Positions 1-9,935 of a stretch of 64,000 nucleotides of DNA are shown one piece after another (the first letter of the stretch is position 1; every line of letters starts with the position of its first letter). The notes below the pieces were generated by a model. It had not been told where the DNA came from. It saw only the letters and a program-made list of their open reading frames with translations, and made no database searches. A program made the translations under genes and the position numbers. Origin of the DNA: Sphingopyxis solisilvae (GTDB lineage Bacteria > Pseudomonadota > Alphaproteobacteria > Sphingomonadales > Sphingomonadaceae); assembly GCF_015475875.1 (NCBI RefSeq), contig NZ_JADKYM010000009.1, positions 1 to 64,000 on the forward strand, given 5' to 3'.

Positions 1-26
1 CCGTCACCTTTGTCGAAGTCTCCAAG

Positions 27-99
27 CCCGTTCGACGGCCTTTCGTCCCATAAGCCAAGCCGTGCGTATCTCGACTTCGCTCGATACGAACGGGGTTGG
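27..99. repeat. Palindromic repeat family D, degenerate copy
   Basis: The right arm (about 65-97) carries the family-D signature of a TCGACTTCGCTCGA core followed by ACGAACGGGG. The left arm is reduced to a short CCCGTTCG block near 28-35. The same signature recurs at 22217, 37576 and 46578. It lies just downstream of the YqaA-like gene, so it may act as a transcript-end hairpin. Nothing else is visible in the first 109 bases. Confidence 0.6.
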
Positions 100-109
100 G
101 TGTTCGCCG

Positions 110-805
110 CTACTTCCGCGCCATCCCGACGCTCTCCATCGTCGCGCCGCTGCACGCATCGACGGTCTTTTTGCCGTCGCCCGAGAGCAGGCCCAGCACC
201 AGAAACCCGCCGATAACCAGCGCGACGAAGGCGGTCGTCACCATGCCCAGATATTTCTCGATAAACGCCTTGATCGGGGCGCCGAACAGGCGGAACAGCA
301 CGCCGACCGCCATGAAGATCATCCCGCGCCCGACGATGCTGGCGCCGATGAAGGTTGCCAGGTTCATGCCGGTAAAGCCCGCGGTCAGCGTCATCAGCTT
401 GAACGGGATCGGTGTCGCCCCGGCGATGATGATCGCCTCCGCGTCATATTGGTTGAGGTAACAGACCGCGACCGGGAATTTCTGCGTCAGCCCCAGCGCA
501 CCGAGCAGCCACAGTCCGATGCTTTCGTAGAGGAAATGGCCGATGGCATAGCCGAACAGCCCGCCCAGCACCGATCCGGCGGTGCAGATTGCGGCGAAGC
601 GCAACGCGCGCTTCGGGTCGGCCAGGCACATCAGCCCCAGCACCGGATGCGGCGGGATCGGGAAAAAGCTCGATTCGATGAAAGCGATCGCGAACAGCCA
701 CCATTGGGCGTGGCGGTGCGATGCCTTGGCGATCGTCCAGTTATAAAGGCGCGCGAGCAGGCTTTTTGCCGTGGGGCGAGCGGTCGGGTCGATCAGGATG
801 GCCAT
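110..805 (-). CDS. YqaA/DedA-like (VTT domain) inner-membrane protein
   Basis: A 231-residue multi-pass protein of the YqaA branch of the SNARE-associated/VTT family, which includes DedA proteins linked to lipid scrambling and membrane homeostasis; the substrate here is unknown. Features supporting this are an early [13 protein letters not shown] segment (about residues 43-55), glycine-rich helices around residues 75-95 and the GATPIPFK motif (about 128-135) of the re-entrant VTT core, followed by two hydrophobic helices near the C terminus. It lies 9 bases downstream of purH on the same strand and is probably the last gene of the rpe-heparinase-purH operon. The family assignment is fairly firm. 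Confidence 0.8.
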   Translation of the reverse strand: MAILIDPTARPTAKSLLARLYNWTIAKASHRHAQWWLFAIAFIESSFFPIPPHPVLGLMCLADPKRALRFAAICTAGSVLGGLFGYAIGHFLYESIGLWLLGALGLTQKFPVAVCYLNQYDAEAIIIAGATPIPFKLMTLTAGFTGMNLATFIGASIVGRGMIFMAVGVLFRLFGAPIKAFIEKYLGMVTTAFVALVIGGFLVLGLLSGDGKKTVDACSGATMESVGMARK

Positions 806-814
806 GGTGCGCGA

Positions 815-2407
815 TCAGTGCCGGAAATGGCGCATGCCGGTGAATAGCATCGCCAGCCCGGCCTCGTTCGCCGCTGCGATCACCTCGTCGTCGCGGATCG
901 ATCCGCCCGGCTGGATAACGCAGGTCGCGCCCGCCTCGACCGCCGCGAGCAGGCCGTCGGCGAAGGGGAAAAAGGCGTCGCTCGCAACCGCGCTGCCGAC
1001 GGTGCGCGGCTCTGCCCAGCCATGCGATTCGGCGGCTTCGCGCGCCTTTGCCGCGGCGATGCGCGCGCTGTCGCGGCGGTTCATCTGCCCCGCGCCGATG
1101 CCCGCGGTGGCGCCGCCCTTGGCATAGACGATCGCGTTCGATTTCACATGCTTGGCAAGCGTCCACGCGAACAGCGCGTCGGCCAGTTCCGCGTCGGTCG
1201 GCGCGCGGTTCGTCACGACCTTCAGGTCGGCGCGGGTGATGCGGCCATTGTCGCGGCTCTGCGCCAGCCAGCCGCCGGCGATCGTCTTGAGCATCAGCCC
1301 GCCGCGCGCCGGATCGGGCAGTTCGCCGGTCAGCAGCAGGCGGAGATTCTTTTTCTTCGCAAAAACGGCGCGCGCATCGGCGTCGGCGTCGGGGGCGCAG
1401 ACGACTTCGGTAAAGATACCGCTGATCGCCTCGGCGGTCGCGCCGTCGAGCGGCCGGTTGACCGCGATGATCCCACCGAACGCCGACACATCGTCGCATT
1501 TCAGCGCCGCGTCATAGGCTTGGGCGATCGTCGCGGCAGTCGCGACGCCGCACGGGTTGGCATGCTTGACGATGACGCAGGTCGGATCGGCGTCGCGAAA
1601 TTCGGAAACCAGTTCGAGCGCGGCGTCGGCGTCGTTGATATTATTGTAGCTGAGCTCCTTGCCCTGCACCTGCTCGGCGCCCGCGATCCCGCGCGGTCCC
1701 GGCACGGCGGGGATGTAAAGCGCCGCCTTCTGATGCGGATTCTCGCCATAACGCAGTTCGCTGGCCAACTTCGCGGTCAGCGGCAGGGTATCGGGAAATG
1801 TCTTGCCCTGATCGGCGATGGCGAACCAGCGCGCGATCATCCCGTCATAAGTCGCGGTGTGGGCAAAGGCCGTAGCGGCGAGGCGTTTACGCAGCATCAG
1901 CGTTGTCGCGCCGCCGTTTGCGTCCATCTCGGCGATCACCGCGGCATAATCCTCGGGCTCGGTGACGATGTTCACAAAGGCGTGGTTCTTCGCCGCCGAG
2001 CGCACCATTGCCGGGCCGCCGATGTCGATATTCTCGATGATCGTATCGCGGTCGGCACCCGACATCACGGTCTGGAGGAAGGGGTAGAGATTGACGACGA
2101 CGAGGTCGATCGGACCGATGCCATGCGCGTCCATCGACGCGACATGCGCCGCATCGTCGCGCACCGCCAGGATGCCGCCATGGACGGTCGGGTGCAACGT
2201 CTTGACGCGCCCGTCCATCATCTCGGGAAAACCGGTCAGGTCGGCGACATCTAGGACATCATGACCCGTCTCGCGCAGCGCCTTCGCTGTGCCGCCGGTC
2301 GACACCAGATCGACCCCGTGACGCACGAGTGCGGCGGCCAGGTCGGCAAGCCCCGCCTTGTCGCTGACGGACAACAGCGCGCGGCGGACGGGGACAAGAT
2401 CGGTCAT
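815..2407 (-). CDS. purH: Bifunctional AICAR transformylase / IMP cyclohydrolase
   Basis: PurH catalyses the last two steps of de novo purine synthesis in the cytoplasm, AICAR formylation and ring closure to IMP. The N-terminal MGS-like cyclohydrolase domain starts with [10 protein letters not shown] (residues 11-20) and contains [15 protein letters not shown] (64-78). The transformylase part shows [10 protein letters not shown] (219-228), [14 protein letters not shown] (250-263) and KHANPCG (281-287, with the catalytic Lys-His pair). The 530-residue length is normal. The frame stays open for another 46 codons upstream, but the start at 2407 gives the conserved [16 protein letters not shown] beginning. 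It lies 85 bases downstream of the heparinase-like gene. Confidence 0.97.
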   Translation of the reverse strand: MTDLVPVRRALLSVSDKAGLADLAAALVRHGVDLVSTGGTAKALRETGHDVLDVADLTGFPEMMDGRVKTLHPTVHGGILAVRDDAAHVASMDAHGIGPIDLVVVNLYPFLQTVMSGADRDTIIENIDIGGPAMVRSAAKNHAFVNIVTEPEDYAAVIAEMDANGGATTLMLRKRLAATAFAHTATYDGMIARWFAIADQGKTFPDTLPLTAKLASELRYGENPHQKAALYIPAVPGPRGIAGAEQVQGKELSYNNINDADAALELVSEFRDADPTCVIVKHANPCGVATAATIAQAYDAALKCDDVSAFGGIIAVNRPLDGATAEAISGIFTEVVCAPDADADARAVFAKKKNLRLLLTGELPDPARGGLMLKTIAGGWLAQSRDNGRITRADLKVVTNRAPTDAELADALFAWTLAKHVKSNAIVYAKGGATAGIGAGQMNRRDSARIAAAKAREAAESHGWAEPRTVGSAVASDAFFPFADGLLAAVEAGATCVIQPGGSIRDDEVIAAANEAGLAMLFTGMRHFRH

Positions 2408-2492
2408 GGAGCGAAGGCCTCGGCTGGCAATGGGATGACGCGGTCGCCCTAGGCGCGAACGGCGGTGGGGGCAAGTATCGGGCGCGTGCCCG

Positions 2493-4271
2493 TCAGCCGA
2501 TATGTTTGAAAATCCAGCCGATGCTGATCCCGCCCGCGGGCGCACCCCCGGTGATGACCAGCTGTTCGGTCGGGTGCGGGCGGCCGTCGCCGTCGACCCA
2601 CAGGCTTTCCTCGATTTCGAGCGCGCCGTCGCTGGTCCGGAACTGCCACAGCGGCCCGCCGCTAATCCGCAGCAGCGCGCCCAGCTTGTCGGCGGTCAGG
2701 CTGGCCGAGATATTGCGGCCGAGGTGAAAGCGGATCGCGAAATGCTTGTCGCCCTTGCGGCGGCTGCGCGGGGCGGGGAGCAGCATATCCTCGCCGCGCA
2801 GCTCGCGCCCGTTCGGCGACAGGATGAGCAGGCGGCGGTGGATCAGCCCGTGGCGCCGTGCATAGCCGTCGTGGCTCATCTCGACGCGGCTGCCCTGCGG
2901 CGTTTCGCGGCGGTCGAGCTCGACCTCGGTCACGCCCTTGCCCAGCGATCCGCTCGCCAGGATCGCGGTCGAATTGGTGTCGGCCAGCACCAGCGTCGAA
3001 TGCGCTGCGGTGGTGCGCAGCCCGCGCGCCAGATCGGCGGGAATCGTTGCGCCGGTCAGCGCCGCGCCGCCGCAATTGACGACGATGCGTTCGTCGCCGT
3101 CGCTGAGTTCGAACGCCAGCGTCGACGCGCAGCCGGCCTCGGTCACGCGCGCGATCGGCGGCGGCGCCGCGTCGGCGAGCAGCACGACCTTGTTCGCGAC
3201 GAGGCGCTGGTATCCCCAGTCGCGCGCCTGTTTCAGCGGCCGGGTCCGCACCCCGCTTGCCGTGACGATCGCCTGGACCTGCGCTGCGGCGGTGGCGCCG
3301 CTGCCCTGCCAATTGCCCATGCCGCCGTCGCTGTGCAGCAATCCCAGCAGTGCCGGGACGGCGCGCGCCAGCACCTCCTGCACGAACGGCGGCACCTCCA
3401 TCCGGCGCATGTCATAGACACGGGCGAGCATTGACAGTGCCATCACCGCGTCGAGCTGCGCCTGCGGCGAGCGCGAGATATTGCCGCCGTCGGCGTAAAA
3501 GCTGGTTTCCAGTACCTTGCGCAGTCCGGCCTCGCCGAATATCTGCCGCGGTTCGCCGCCGGGCATCAGCAGCGAGGCCGCGACGATGCCGATCCACGCA
3601 ACCATCTGCCCAGTACCCGGCCGCGTCTTGTCCGCAACGCGGTCAAGATGCCGCGCCGCGCGCGCGAGATGATTGAGCACCGCCGAGCGATAGACGAGGT
3701 CGCTCGACGACAGGATCAGTGGCGCGTGGCACGCCCAGAACAGGATGCGCCATCCGGTGTTGTCCGCCTTCCATGCCGGCTCGCTCACTGTCTCGCCGTG
3801 GGTGCCGAGCCAGTGGCGCACCACCGCCTCGGCGATCGGCGCCCCGTCGGCGCGCGTGCCGGTCGCGGCCAGATCGCGGAGCCAGGCAAAGCTGTGCAGA
3901 TAATCGGCAAAGGTCGGCGCAACGGTCAGATTGGCAAAGTCGAGCTCACCCAGCGGCAGCTTGAGCCCGCGGTGCAGAAAATGCCCGGCGCGGATCGCGG
4001 TCCCCGCGCGCGTGTCGCCCGGCACCGGATCGACCGGAACGCCAAGCAATTTCAGGGGAAATCGCCCTTTCAGTCGAAAGGCATGGAGCGGGGTGCGCCA
4101 GGTCAGCCGCGTGATCGCATTGGCCAGCCGGTCGCCCAGCGACAATCCCTTGTCGGCGGGCAGTCGGATCAGCCGCTTGCCGGGTTCGATCGTGTCGTCG
4201 ATCGGCGCGGCATCGTCAGCCAGGTCGGGCGGCGGGTCGGCAGGGGCCGAAGTCAACGGTCTCCCCTCCAT
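2493..4271 (-). CDS. Heparinase II/III-like protein
   Basis: A 592-residue protein of the heparinase II/III-like family, polysaccharide-lyase relatives with an alpha/alpha toroid followed by a beta-sandwich domain. The N-terminal part is helical and Trp-rich ([16 protein letters not shown] and [14 protein letters not shown]). The C-terminal half has the family's [12 protein letters not shown] block, [14 protein letters not shown] and a beta-rich end. No signal peptide is seen, although family members often act on extracellular glycans; its role here may be in cell-envelope polysaccharide turnover. The stop of rpe lies 3 bases upstream. Linkage rpe-heparinase-purH is common in alphaproteobacteria. 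The substrate is unknown. Confidence 0.88.
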   Translation of the reverse strand: MEGRPLTSAPADPPPDLADDAAPIDDTIEPGKRLIRLPADKGLSLGDRLANAITRLTWRTPLHAFRLKGRFPLKLLGVPVDPVPGDTRAGTAIRAGHFLHRGLKLPLGELDFANLTVAPTFADYLHSFAWLRDLAATGTRADGAPIAEAVVRHWLGTHGETVSEPAWKADNTGWRILFWACHAPLILSSSDLVYRSAVLNHLARAARHLDRVADKTRPGTGQMVAWIGIVAASLLMPGGEPRQIFGEAGLRKVLETSFYADGGNISRSPQAQLDAVMALSMLARVYDMRRMEVPPFVQEVLARAVPALLGLLHSDGGMGNWQGSGATAAAQVQAIVTASGVRTRPLKQARDWGYQRLVANKVVLLADAAPPPIARVTEAGCASTLAFELSDGDERIVVNCGGAALTGATIPADLARGLRTTAAHSTLVLADTNSTAILASGSLGKGVTEVELDRRETPQGSRVEMSHDGYARRHGLIHRRLLILSPNGRELRGEDMLLPAPRSRRKGDKHFAIRFHLGRNISASLTADKLGALLRISGGPLWQFRTSDGALEIEESLWVDGDGRPHPTEQLVITGGAPAGGISIGWIFKHIG

Positions 4272-4274
4272 CGG

Positions 4275-4952
4275 TCAGGCGCCGCGCAGTTGCCGGATAT
4301 TGCCTGCATAGGCATCGGGTCCACCTTTAAAGGTCGCGGTCCCCGCCACCAGCACGTCGGCGCCCGCGGCGATTGCCAGCGGCGCGGTGTTCACGTCGAT
4401 GCCGCCATCGACCTCCAGCCGGATGTCGCGACCGCTCTTGTCGATCATCTTGCGCACCGCCTCGATCTTGCGCAGCTGGCTGGTGATAAAGCTCTGGCCG
4501 CCGAACCCGGGGTTGACGCTCATCACCAGCACCAGGTCGATATCGTCGATCAGATAGTCGAGCATCTTGGCGGGGGTCGCGGGGTTGAGCGACACGCCAG
4601 CCTGCTTGCCCAGCGATTTGATGTGCTGGACGCTGCGGTGGATATGCGGCCCCGCCTCGGGATGGACGGTGATGATGTCGGCGCCCGCCGCGGCAAAGGC
4701 GTCGAGGAAATGGTCGACCGGTGAAATCATCAGATGGACGTCGAACGGCAGGGTCGAATGCGGGCGGAGCGCCTTTACCACCGCCGGGCCGATCGTCAGG
4801 TTTGGCACAAAATGGCCGTCCATCACATCGATATGGACCCAGTCGGCGCCCGCCGTTTCGATCGCGCGCACTTCCTGGCCCAGCGCGGCAAAATCGGCGC
4901 TCAGGATCGACGGGGCGATGCGGACGGGGGCGGGGGTACTAGTCATGGCCAT
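4275..4952 (-). CDS. rpe: Ribulose-phosphate 3-epimerase
   Basis: Rpe interconverts ribulose 5-phosphate and xylulose 5-phosphate in the pentose phosphate pathway. The 225-residue TIM barrel shows APSILSAD (residues 13-20), [12 protein letters not shown] (40-51, metal ligands and catalytic Asp), DVHLMI (71-76), [12 protein letters not shown] (144-155, phosphate loop) and LEVDGGI (179-185, second catalytic Asp). Length and motif spacing are normal. It is the first visible gene of the operon running into the heparinase-like gene and purH. The start gives a normal-length protein; a second ATG lies two codons downstream. Confidence 0.97.
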   Translation of the reverse strand: MAMTSTPAPVRIAPSILSADFAALGQEVRAIETAGADWVHIDVMDGHFVPNLTIGPAVVKALRPHSTLPFDVHLMISPVDHFLDAFAAAGADIITVHPEAGPHIHRSVQHIKSLGKQAGVSLNPATPAKMLDYLIDDIDLVLVMSVNPGFGGQSFITSQLRKIEAVRKMIDKSGRDIRLEVDGGIDVNTAPLAIAAGADVLVAGTATFKGGPDAYAGNIRQLRGA

Positions 4953-5273
4953 CGGCCTTAACCATCAACCCCTTGGGGAGCAAGCGGGGCAGCGCCGCTA
5001 GCGGTGGAAAAGCGGGTTGGGGGCGAACTGCGAACGATTGCGGCCGTAAGATCCTCCCCGCTTGCGGGGAGGGGGACCACCGAAGGTGGTGGAGGGGGTT
5101 GGCAGCCTGACGCTACGCTGCGTGCGAACGCGAGCCCCCTCCGTCAGCGCTTCGCGCTGCCACCTCCCCACAGTGGGGAGGATTTGCAAACTGCCGCTAC
5201 CCCCCCCCACGCCCTCGACCAAACTCACCGCCAGCGCCAGCCACCCTCGGTCCGGGCGCGAAACCACGGGCGA
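4953..5273. other. Gene-free interval between rpe and the Arc-type gene
   Basis: About 320 bases between the start of rpe and the stop of the Arc-type regulator. It contains one family-A repeat (5051-5184) followed by low-complexity sequence with a run of nine C near 5200. An 89-codon open frame on the minus strand consists mostly of translated repeat and is not a gene. The promoter of rpe should lie in 4953-5050; no clear -35/-10 pair is visible. Confidence 0.7.
5051..5184. repeat. Palindromic repeat family A, copy 1
   Basis: A 134-bp element bounded by ATCCTCCCC on the left and GGGGAGGATT on the right, which are inverted copies. Inside are a GGGGGACCACCGAAGGTGGT hairpin and the block CCGTCAGCGCTTCGCGCTGC. 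The same architecture recurs at 8817, 21333 (reversed), 33257 and 43312. Copies differ mainly in the terminal hairpin and the central spacer. Confidence 0.9.
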
Positions 5274-5501
5274 TTATCCAACATCAGGTGCAGCATCTCG
5301 GCCCTCTTCCCTGGGCGGTCGCCCGCGCTTTGCCGCGACCGGCGGCTTTACGGTCACGCCCCGCCGCGCCAGCGCCTCGCGCAGCAGCACCTCGATCTCG
5401 GCATTGGCGCTCCGCAATTCGGTCGCCGCCATCCGCTCGACCGCGGCGTAGAGCGCCGGATCGAGGCGAAGGGCAAAGGCTTTCTTGGCGGATGCGGGCA
5501 T
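5274..5501 (-). CDS. Arc-type ribbon-helix-helix DNA-binding protein
   Basis: A 75-residue protein with an Arc/MetJ-like ribbon-helix-helix fold: a basic strand (KKAFALRLDPALYAAVER, residues 6-23) followed by two helices including RSANAEIEVLLREALARRG (30-48). The C-terminal tail is basic and proline-rich and could be disordered (KRGRPPREEGRD). In Arc-like repressors the strand residues read the DNA major groove. It lies 21 bases downstream of the SPFH gene on the same strand, so the two are probably co-transcribed. It is a good candidate for binding the 32-bp palindrome in front of the SPFH gene; this is inference. Confidence 0.8.
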   Translation of the reverse strand: MPASAKKAFALRLDPALYAAVERMAATELRSANAEIEVLLREALARRGVTVKPPVAAKRGRPPREEGRDAAPDVG

Positions 5502-5522
5502 CGTTCGCTCGTCCGGCGCGGC

Positions 5523-6425
5523 TCAATAGAGCGAGCCGGTGTTGACGATCGGCTGCGTGTCGCGTTCGCCGCACAGCACGACCATCAGGTTCGACACCAT
5601 CGCCGCGCGCCGTTCGTCGTCGAGCTCGACGACCTGCTTTTCGGACAATTGGGTCAGCGCCATTTCGACCATCGACACCGCGCCTTCGACCAGCTTGGCG
5701 CGCGCCGCGACCACCGCCTCGGCCTGCTGGCGGCGCAGCATCGCCCCGGCGATTTCGGGCGCATAGGCAAGGTGGGTCAGCCCGCATTCGTCGACGGTGA
5801 TCCCGGCGACGTCGAGCCGCTCGATCAGCGCCTTGCGCAGTTCGATCCCCACTTCCTCATGGTTGCCGCGCAGCGTGATGTCGTGGTGGTCATGGTCGTC
5901 ATAGGGGTAACGCGACCCGATCGAGCGCACCGCGGCCTCGATCTGCGCCAGCACGAATTCCTTGTAATCGTCGACGTCGAACAACGCCTGCGCGGTGTCG
6001 GTGACGCGCCACACGACCTGCGCCGCCATCTCGATCGGGTTGCCGCGGGCGTCGTTGACCTTGATCTTTTCCGAAATGATGTTGTTCGCGCGCACCGCGA
6101 TCTTCTTGCGGGTCAGCCACGGCAGCACCCAGCGCAGCCCGGTCTCGCGGTCGGTGCCCTTGTAGCTGCCGAACAGCTGGATCGCCGCGGCTTCGTTGGG
6201 ATTGATCAGGTAAAATCCGCACAGGATCAGAAAGCCGACCAGCGCCGACCCCGCCACAACCGCCCATTTCCACGCCACCTGATAGTCCGCGGTGCCGTTG
6301 CTGATCCCCGCCCACAGCGCCAGTCCGGCGAGCAGGAACCAGATCAGCAGCATCAGATAACCGCTTTGCGTCTGCGCGCGCGTCTCGCGACTGCGGTTCA
6401 GTGCGGGTGCCCCTCCATCAACCAT
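5523..6425 (-). CDS. SPFH (stomatin/prohibitin/band 7) domain membrane protein
   Basis: A 300-residue SPFH-family protein, a class that forms oligomeric membrane scaffolds and protease-associated microdomains. Two N-terminal hydrophobic segments (about residues 22-40 and 52-72) are followed by the SPFH start, [20 protein letters not shown] (about 75-94). The body has alternating strands and a charged helical region, [25 protein letters not shown], around 225-250. The [12 protein letters not shown] stretch near residue 185 is unusually His/Asp-rich. Transcription probably starts within the AT-rich palindrome at 6439-6470, the least GC-rich sequence in this region. It is likely co-transcribed with the Arc-type gene. 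Confidence 0.9.
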   Translation of the reverse strand: MVDGGAPALNRSRETRAQTQSGYLMLLIWFLLAGLALWAGISNGTADYQVAWKWAVVAGSALVGFLILCGFYLINPNEAAAIQLFGSYKGTDRETGLRWVLPWLTRKKIAVRANNIISEKIKVNDARGNPIEMAAQVVWRVTDTAQALFDVDDYKEFVLAQIEAAVRSIGSRYPYDDHDHHDITLRGNHEEVGIELRKALIERLDVAGITVDECGLTHLAYAPEIAGAMLRRQQAEAVVAARAKLVEGAVSMVEMALTQLSEKQVVELDDERRAAMVSNLMVVLCGERDTQPIVNTGSLY

Positions 6426-6438
6426 CTTACCCTCCGAT

Positions 6439-6470
6439 TCGATATAAAGATGATATCATATTTATATCGA
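6439..6470. promoter_or_regulatory. 32-bp near-perfect palindrome upstream of the SPFH gene
   Basis: Outer arms TCGATATAAA and TTTATATCGA flank the centre ATGATATCAT. Across all 32 positions only one pair fails to match (G at 6449 against A at 6460). A second overlapping palindrome, ATATCGATAT, lies at 6464-6473. The centre is 30 bases from the start codon of the SPFH gene. Size, symmetry and position suit an operator for a tandem dimer such as the Arc-type protein encoded downstream. No binding evidence is available. Confidence 0.65.
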
Positions 6471-6540
6471 TATCGACTGACGTCAACGCAAAACAAAGGG
6501 GGCCGTAACGACCCCCTTTGCCTCCCCGGTCTTGTTCGCC

Positions 6541-8724
6541 CTATTCGGTCGGAAAACCGCGCTTTTTCAGCAGCGCCTTGACGTCCGGATCGCGGCCGCG
6601 GAAGGCGCGATACGCTTCGGCGCGGTCGGTTTCGTTGCCGGTCATGAGCAGCAGGGTGCGGAACTTGTCGGCGATCGTGCGGTCCCACGGCCCGCCCGCT
6701 TCGTTGAACGCAGCCCAGGTGTCGGCGTCCATCGTCTCCGACCACAAATAGCTGTAATAGCCCGCCGAATAGCTGTCCGAACTGAACAAATGGCCGAACT
6801 GCGGCAGGCGGTGGCGCATGACGATTTCTTTCGGCATGCCGATTTCGGCCAGTGTCTCGCGCTCGAACTTCGCGATGTCGGTCGGCGGCACCTTGCGGTT
6901 GTGCAGCTTCATATCGACGATCGCGCTCGCCAGATATTCGACGGTCGAAAAGCCCTGGTTGAACGTGTCCGACGCCAGGATCTTGTCGACCAGCGCCTGC
7001 GGAATCGGTTCGCCAGTCTGGTAATGCGTCGCGAATTTCGACAGCACTTCGGGCGTCATCAGCCAGTTTTCGTTCACCTGGCTCGGATATTCGACGAAGT
7101 CGCGCGGCACCCCGGCAAGCGCCGGATAGGTGATGTCATAGAGCAGGAAATGGATGCCGTGCCCGAATTCGTGGAACAGCGTCTGCGCGTCGTCGATGCT
7201 GATCAGCGTCGGTTCGCCCTTCGCGGCTTCGGTGAAATTATTGTTGTTCGACGCCAGCACATTGCGCTCCCCGCCCAGCTTCTGCTGGCTGCGGTACGTC
7301 GTCATCCACGCACCCGACCGCTTGCCGTCGCGCGCGAAATTGTCGAGGTAAAAGACGCCGATCGGCTTGTTCGTCTTGAGGTTGAACACCTCGAACGTCC
7401 GCACCTTGGGGTCGAACACCGGGATCGTACCGGTGTTTTCCTTGAACCCCATGTCATAAAGCTCGCCCGCGGCCCAGAACATCCCGTCGACCAGCTTGTC
7501 GAGCTGGAAATAGGGCTTCACCTCGCTTTCATCGAGGTCATATTTCGCCTTGCGGACCTTCTCCGCATAGAAGCGGTAATCCCACGGTTCGATGGTGATC
7601 TTCGGTCCCTTGCCCGCCTTGGCCTCGGCATCGGCGATCGCCTGCATGTCGGCGACCTCTTCCTTCACCCGCGCCACCGCTGCGGGCCACACCTTCATCA
7701 TCAGCGCGTCGGCGTTCTCGGGCGTTTTCGCCATCGTGTCGGCCATGCGGTAATGGGCGTGGGTCGCGAAACCGAGCAGTTCGGCGCGCTGCTGGCGCAG
7801 CTTCAGCACGTCGGCGATCACCGCCTTGGTATCATTCGCGTCGCCATTGTCGCCGCGCCCGACAAAGGCGCGCCAGACTTTCTCGCGCAAGCCCCGGTTG
7901 GTCGCGCCTTGCAGCACCGGCTGCGCCGACGAGCGGGTGTTCTTGATCGCCCACTGGCCGGGCTTGCCCTGCTCCGTCGCTGCGGCGGCAAGCGATGCGA
8001 CAAAGGCGGGTTCCAGCCCGTCGAGTTCGGCCTTGTCAGTGACAAAGGTATAGAGTTTCTCGTCGCCGAGCAGCTTCGAGGAGAAGCTTGAAAAATGGCC
8101 TTCGAGCTTGGAATTGATCTCGACCAGCTTCGCCTTGTCGGCCGGTGACAGATTGGCGCCGTCGCGGACCATCTCTTCATAGCTGCGCTCGACGATGCGC
8201 ATCTGCTGCGCGTCGAGGCCGCTGGTGTGGCGCGCGTCGTACACCGCCTTGTACCGCGCGAACAGCTTGGGATCGAGATAGAGTTCGGTAAAGAATTTCG
8301 AGAGCTTCGGGCTCCATTCGGCGTCGATCGCCTCGACCCGGTCGTTCGACCGGTTCGACGTCTGGACGCCCCACAGCGCGTAGATCCGCTGGATCGTGTC
8401 GCCCGCCAGCTGCATCGGCACATGCGTGTTGTCAAAGGTCGGCGCGGCGGGATTGTCGATCACCGCCTGCACTTCGGCCTTCACCTCGTCCATCGCCTTC
8501 TGGAACGCGTCGGGGAACAGTTCGGGGTCCAGCTTGTCCCACGGCGGCACCCCTTCATAGGGGCCGGTCCACGGCGCCAGCATCGGGTTCTGACCCGCGG
8601 GGACGGTTTTGGCGGCGGGCTCGGCGGCGACGGCGGTGCTCATCTGGCTATAACCCATCATCATCGCGGTGGATGCAAGCATGATCGACAGCTTGCGGGC
8701 AAGGCGGGGCGCGCTCTGCGGCAT
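6541..8724 (-). CDS. M3-family zinc metallopeptidase (Dcp/oligopeptidase type), exported
   Basis: A 727-residue thimet oligopeptidase-family enzyme. The zinc motif HEFGH is at residues 518-522 and the third ligand lies in the following FVEYPSQVNENWL region, as in M3 peptidases. The N terminus has a positively charged start, a hydrophobic core and an AVAAEPAAK cleavage region near residues 32-36, which suggests export to the periplasm. The length and the WDYRFYAEKVRKAKYDLDE block match Dcp-type dipeptidyl carboxypeptidases, which release C-terminal dipeptides from short peptides. It is preceded by a family-A repeat and transcribed alone. Confidence 0.93.
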   Translation of the reverse strand: MPQSAPRLARKLSIMLASTAMMMGYSQMSTAVAAEPAAKTVPAGQNPMLAPWTGPYEGVPPWDKLDPELFPDAFQKAMDEVKAEVQAVIDNPAAPTFDNTHVPMQLAGDTIQRIYALWGVQTSNRSNDRVEAIDAEWSPKLSKFFTELYLDPKLFARYKAVYDARHTSGLDAQQMRIVERSYEEMVRDGANLSPADKAKLVEINSKLEGHFSSFSSKLLGDEKLYTFVTDKAELDGLEPAFVASLAAAATEQGKPGQWAIKNTRSSAQPVLQGATNRGLREKVWRAFVGRGDNGDANDTKAVIADVLKLRQQRAELLGFATHAHYRMADTMAKTPENADALMMKVWPAAVARVKEEVADMQAIADAEAKAGKGPKITIEPWDYRFYAEKVRKAKYDLDESEVKPYFQLDKLVDGMFWAAGELYDMGFKENTGTIPVFDPKVRTFEVFNLKTNKPIGVFYLDNFARDGKRSGAWMTTYRSQQKLGGERNVLASNNNNFTEAAKGEPTLISIDDAQTLFHEFGHGIHFLLYDITYPALAGVPRDFVEYPSQVNENWLMTPEVLSKFATHYQTGEPIPQALVDKILASDTFNQGFSTVEYLASAIVDMKLHNRKVPPTDIAKFERETLAEIGMPKEIVMRHRLPQFGHLFSSDSYSAGYYSYLWSETMDADTWAAFNEAGGPWDRTIADKFRTLLLMTGNETDRAEAYRAFRGRDPDVKALLKKRGFPTE

Positions 8725-8816
8725 ATTCGGAATCTCCCGGTGAAAAGGTTTCGGACGAAACCATGTCGGGGGGTGGATTAACCAGATATGACAGGGGAGC
8801 GCAAGGGTGCGGCACT

Positions 8817-8951
8817 ATCCTCCCTGTGGCGAAGCCATGGGGAGGGGGACCGCCGCCGCAGGCGGTGGTGGAGGGGCGGCAACCTCGCGTTATTGCCCCT
8901 CCGTCAGCGCTTCGCGCTGCCACCTCCCCATCGCTTCGCGACAGGGAGGAT
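8817..8951. repeat. Palindromic repeat family A, copy 2
   Basis: Bounded by ATCCTCCCTG and CAGGGAGGAT. It contains the GGGGGACCGCCGCCGCAGGCGG hairpin region and the CCTCCGTCAGCGCTTCGCGC block. It sits between the SMP-30 gene, whose stop lies 4 bases from its right edge, and the promoter side of the M3 peptidase gene. Confidence 0.9.
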
Positions 8952-8954
8952 ATT

Positions 8955-9824
8955 TCACCCGGCAAACATGTCCTGCGCCAGCCCCGGCACATCGACGGCA
9001 AAGGTGAACACGCCGCCGGCGTGCGGCTGGGCCCTGCGCTCTTCGTCGGTCAGGCTCTTTCCCGCGCTGGTGACGAAGGCGGTTTTCAGGTCCGCGCCGC
9101 CAAAGGCGATCATCGTCGGGCGCTGCACCGGCAGGTCGACGGTTTGCAGCAATTCGCCCGCAGGTGACAGGCGGACGACGCGCCCGCCGTCCCACAGCGC
9201 CGACCAATAGCAACCCTCGGCATCGACCGCGGCGCCGTCGGGGCGGCCCTCGCCCTCGGCAAAGCGGTGGAACAGCCGCTTGCCGCCCAGCGTGCCGGTC
9301 GCCGGGTCGACGTCATAAGCCTGGACACAGTGTGTCGGCGTGTCGGCATGATAGAAGGTGCGTCCGTCGGGGCTGAAGGCCGCGCCGTTGCTGGTCATCA
9401 ATCCGCCGAAGATTTCGGTGAGGGCGCCGTCGGGATCGAGGCGATAGAGCGCCGCGTCGCGTTTCGGCTTGTCGCTGGTCAGGCTGCCGACCCACAGCCG
9501 TCCGGCCGCATCGACGCGGCCGTCGTTGAAACGCTGGTGCGGCTTGCCGGTCAGCACCGCTGCGCCGAAGGGCCGCGGTGAGGCGCCCCAATGGTCGATG
9601 ATCGCGCAGCCATTTTCGAGCGCGGCGACCAGGCCGCCCTTCGTGCGCGGCGCGATGCAGCCGACCTGTTCGGCGAGTTGCATCACCTCGTCGGCTCCCG
9701 TCGCGGGATCGGTGCGGTGGATTTGGCGGCCTTCGATATCGACCCAATAGAGGCGCGCTTCGGCAGCGTGCCAGACGGGCGATTCGCCGAGCAGCGCGCG
9801 GGCGTCGAGGAGGAGTTGGACCAT
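8955..9824 (-). CDS. SMP-30/gluconolactonase-family protein
   Basis: A 289-residue six-bladed beta-propeller of the SMP-30/LRE family, metal-dependent sugar-lactone hydrolases. Glu14 in LLGESPVW is the usual first metal ligand. The FNDGRVDAAGRLWVG block (about residues 100-114) and the NGAAFSPDGRTFYHAD block (about 146-161) supply the Asn and Asp ligands. The length is typical and no signal peptide is seen. No sugar-catabolic neighbours are present, so the natural lactone cannot be inferred. It stands alone between repeats. Confidence 0.88.
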   Translation of the reverse strand: MVQLLLDARALLGESPVWHAAEARLYWVDIEGRQIHRTDPATGADEVMQLAEQVGCIAPRTKGGLVAALENGCAIIDHWGASPRPFGAAVLTGKPHQRFNDGRVDAAGRLWVGSLTSDKPKRDAALYRLDPDGALTEIFGGLMTSNGAAFSPDGRTFYHADTPTHCVQAYDVDPATGTLGGKRLFHRFAEGEGRPDGAAVDAEGCYWSALWDGGRVVRLSPAGELLQTVDLPVQRPTMIAFGGADLKTAFVTSAGKSLTDEERRAQPHAGGVFTFAVDVPGLAQDMFAG

Positions 9825-9935
9825 GGCCGGGTCTTAGCGCGGGAGGGCGAGGGTGCCCAGCGGCTGCAAAGCTATTCAGCGCGATGCGACCGATCAATGT
9901 CCTGTCCTGGTGGCGACGGCAGCCGTCTTGAAAAC

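Noticed and set aside
1022-2254. A 410-codon open frame on the plus strand
   Set aside because: It is antisense to purH, whose catalytic motifs are all in place.
4998-5267. An 89-codon open frame on the minus strand
   Set aside because: It is mostly translated family-A repeat sequence; the same peptide motifs appear in other frames of other copies.
5004-8091. Open frames of 525 and 519 codons on the plus strand
   Set aside because: They are antisense to the SPFH and M3 peptidase genes, both with clear motifs, and cross repeats and promoter sequence.
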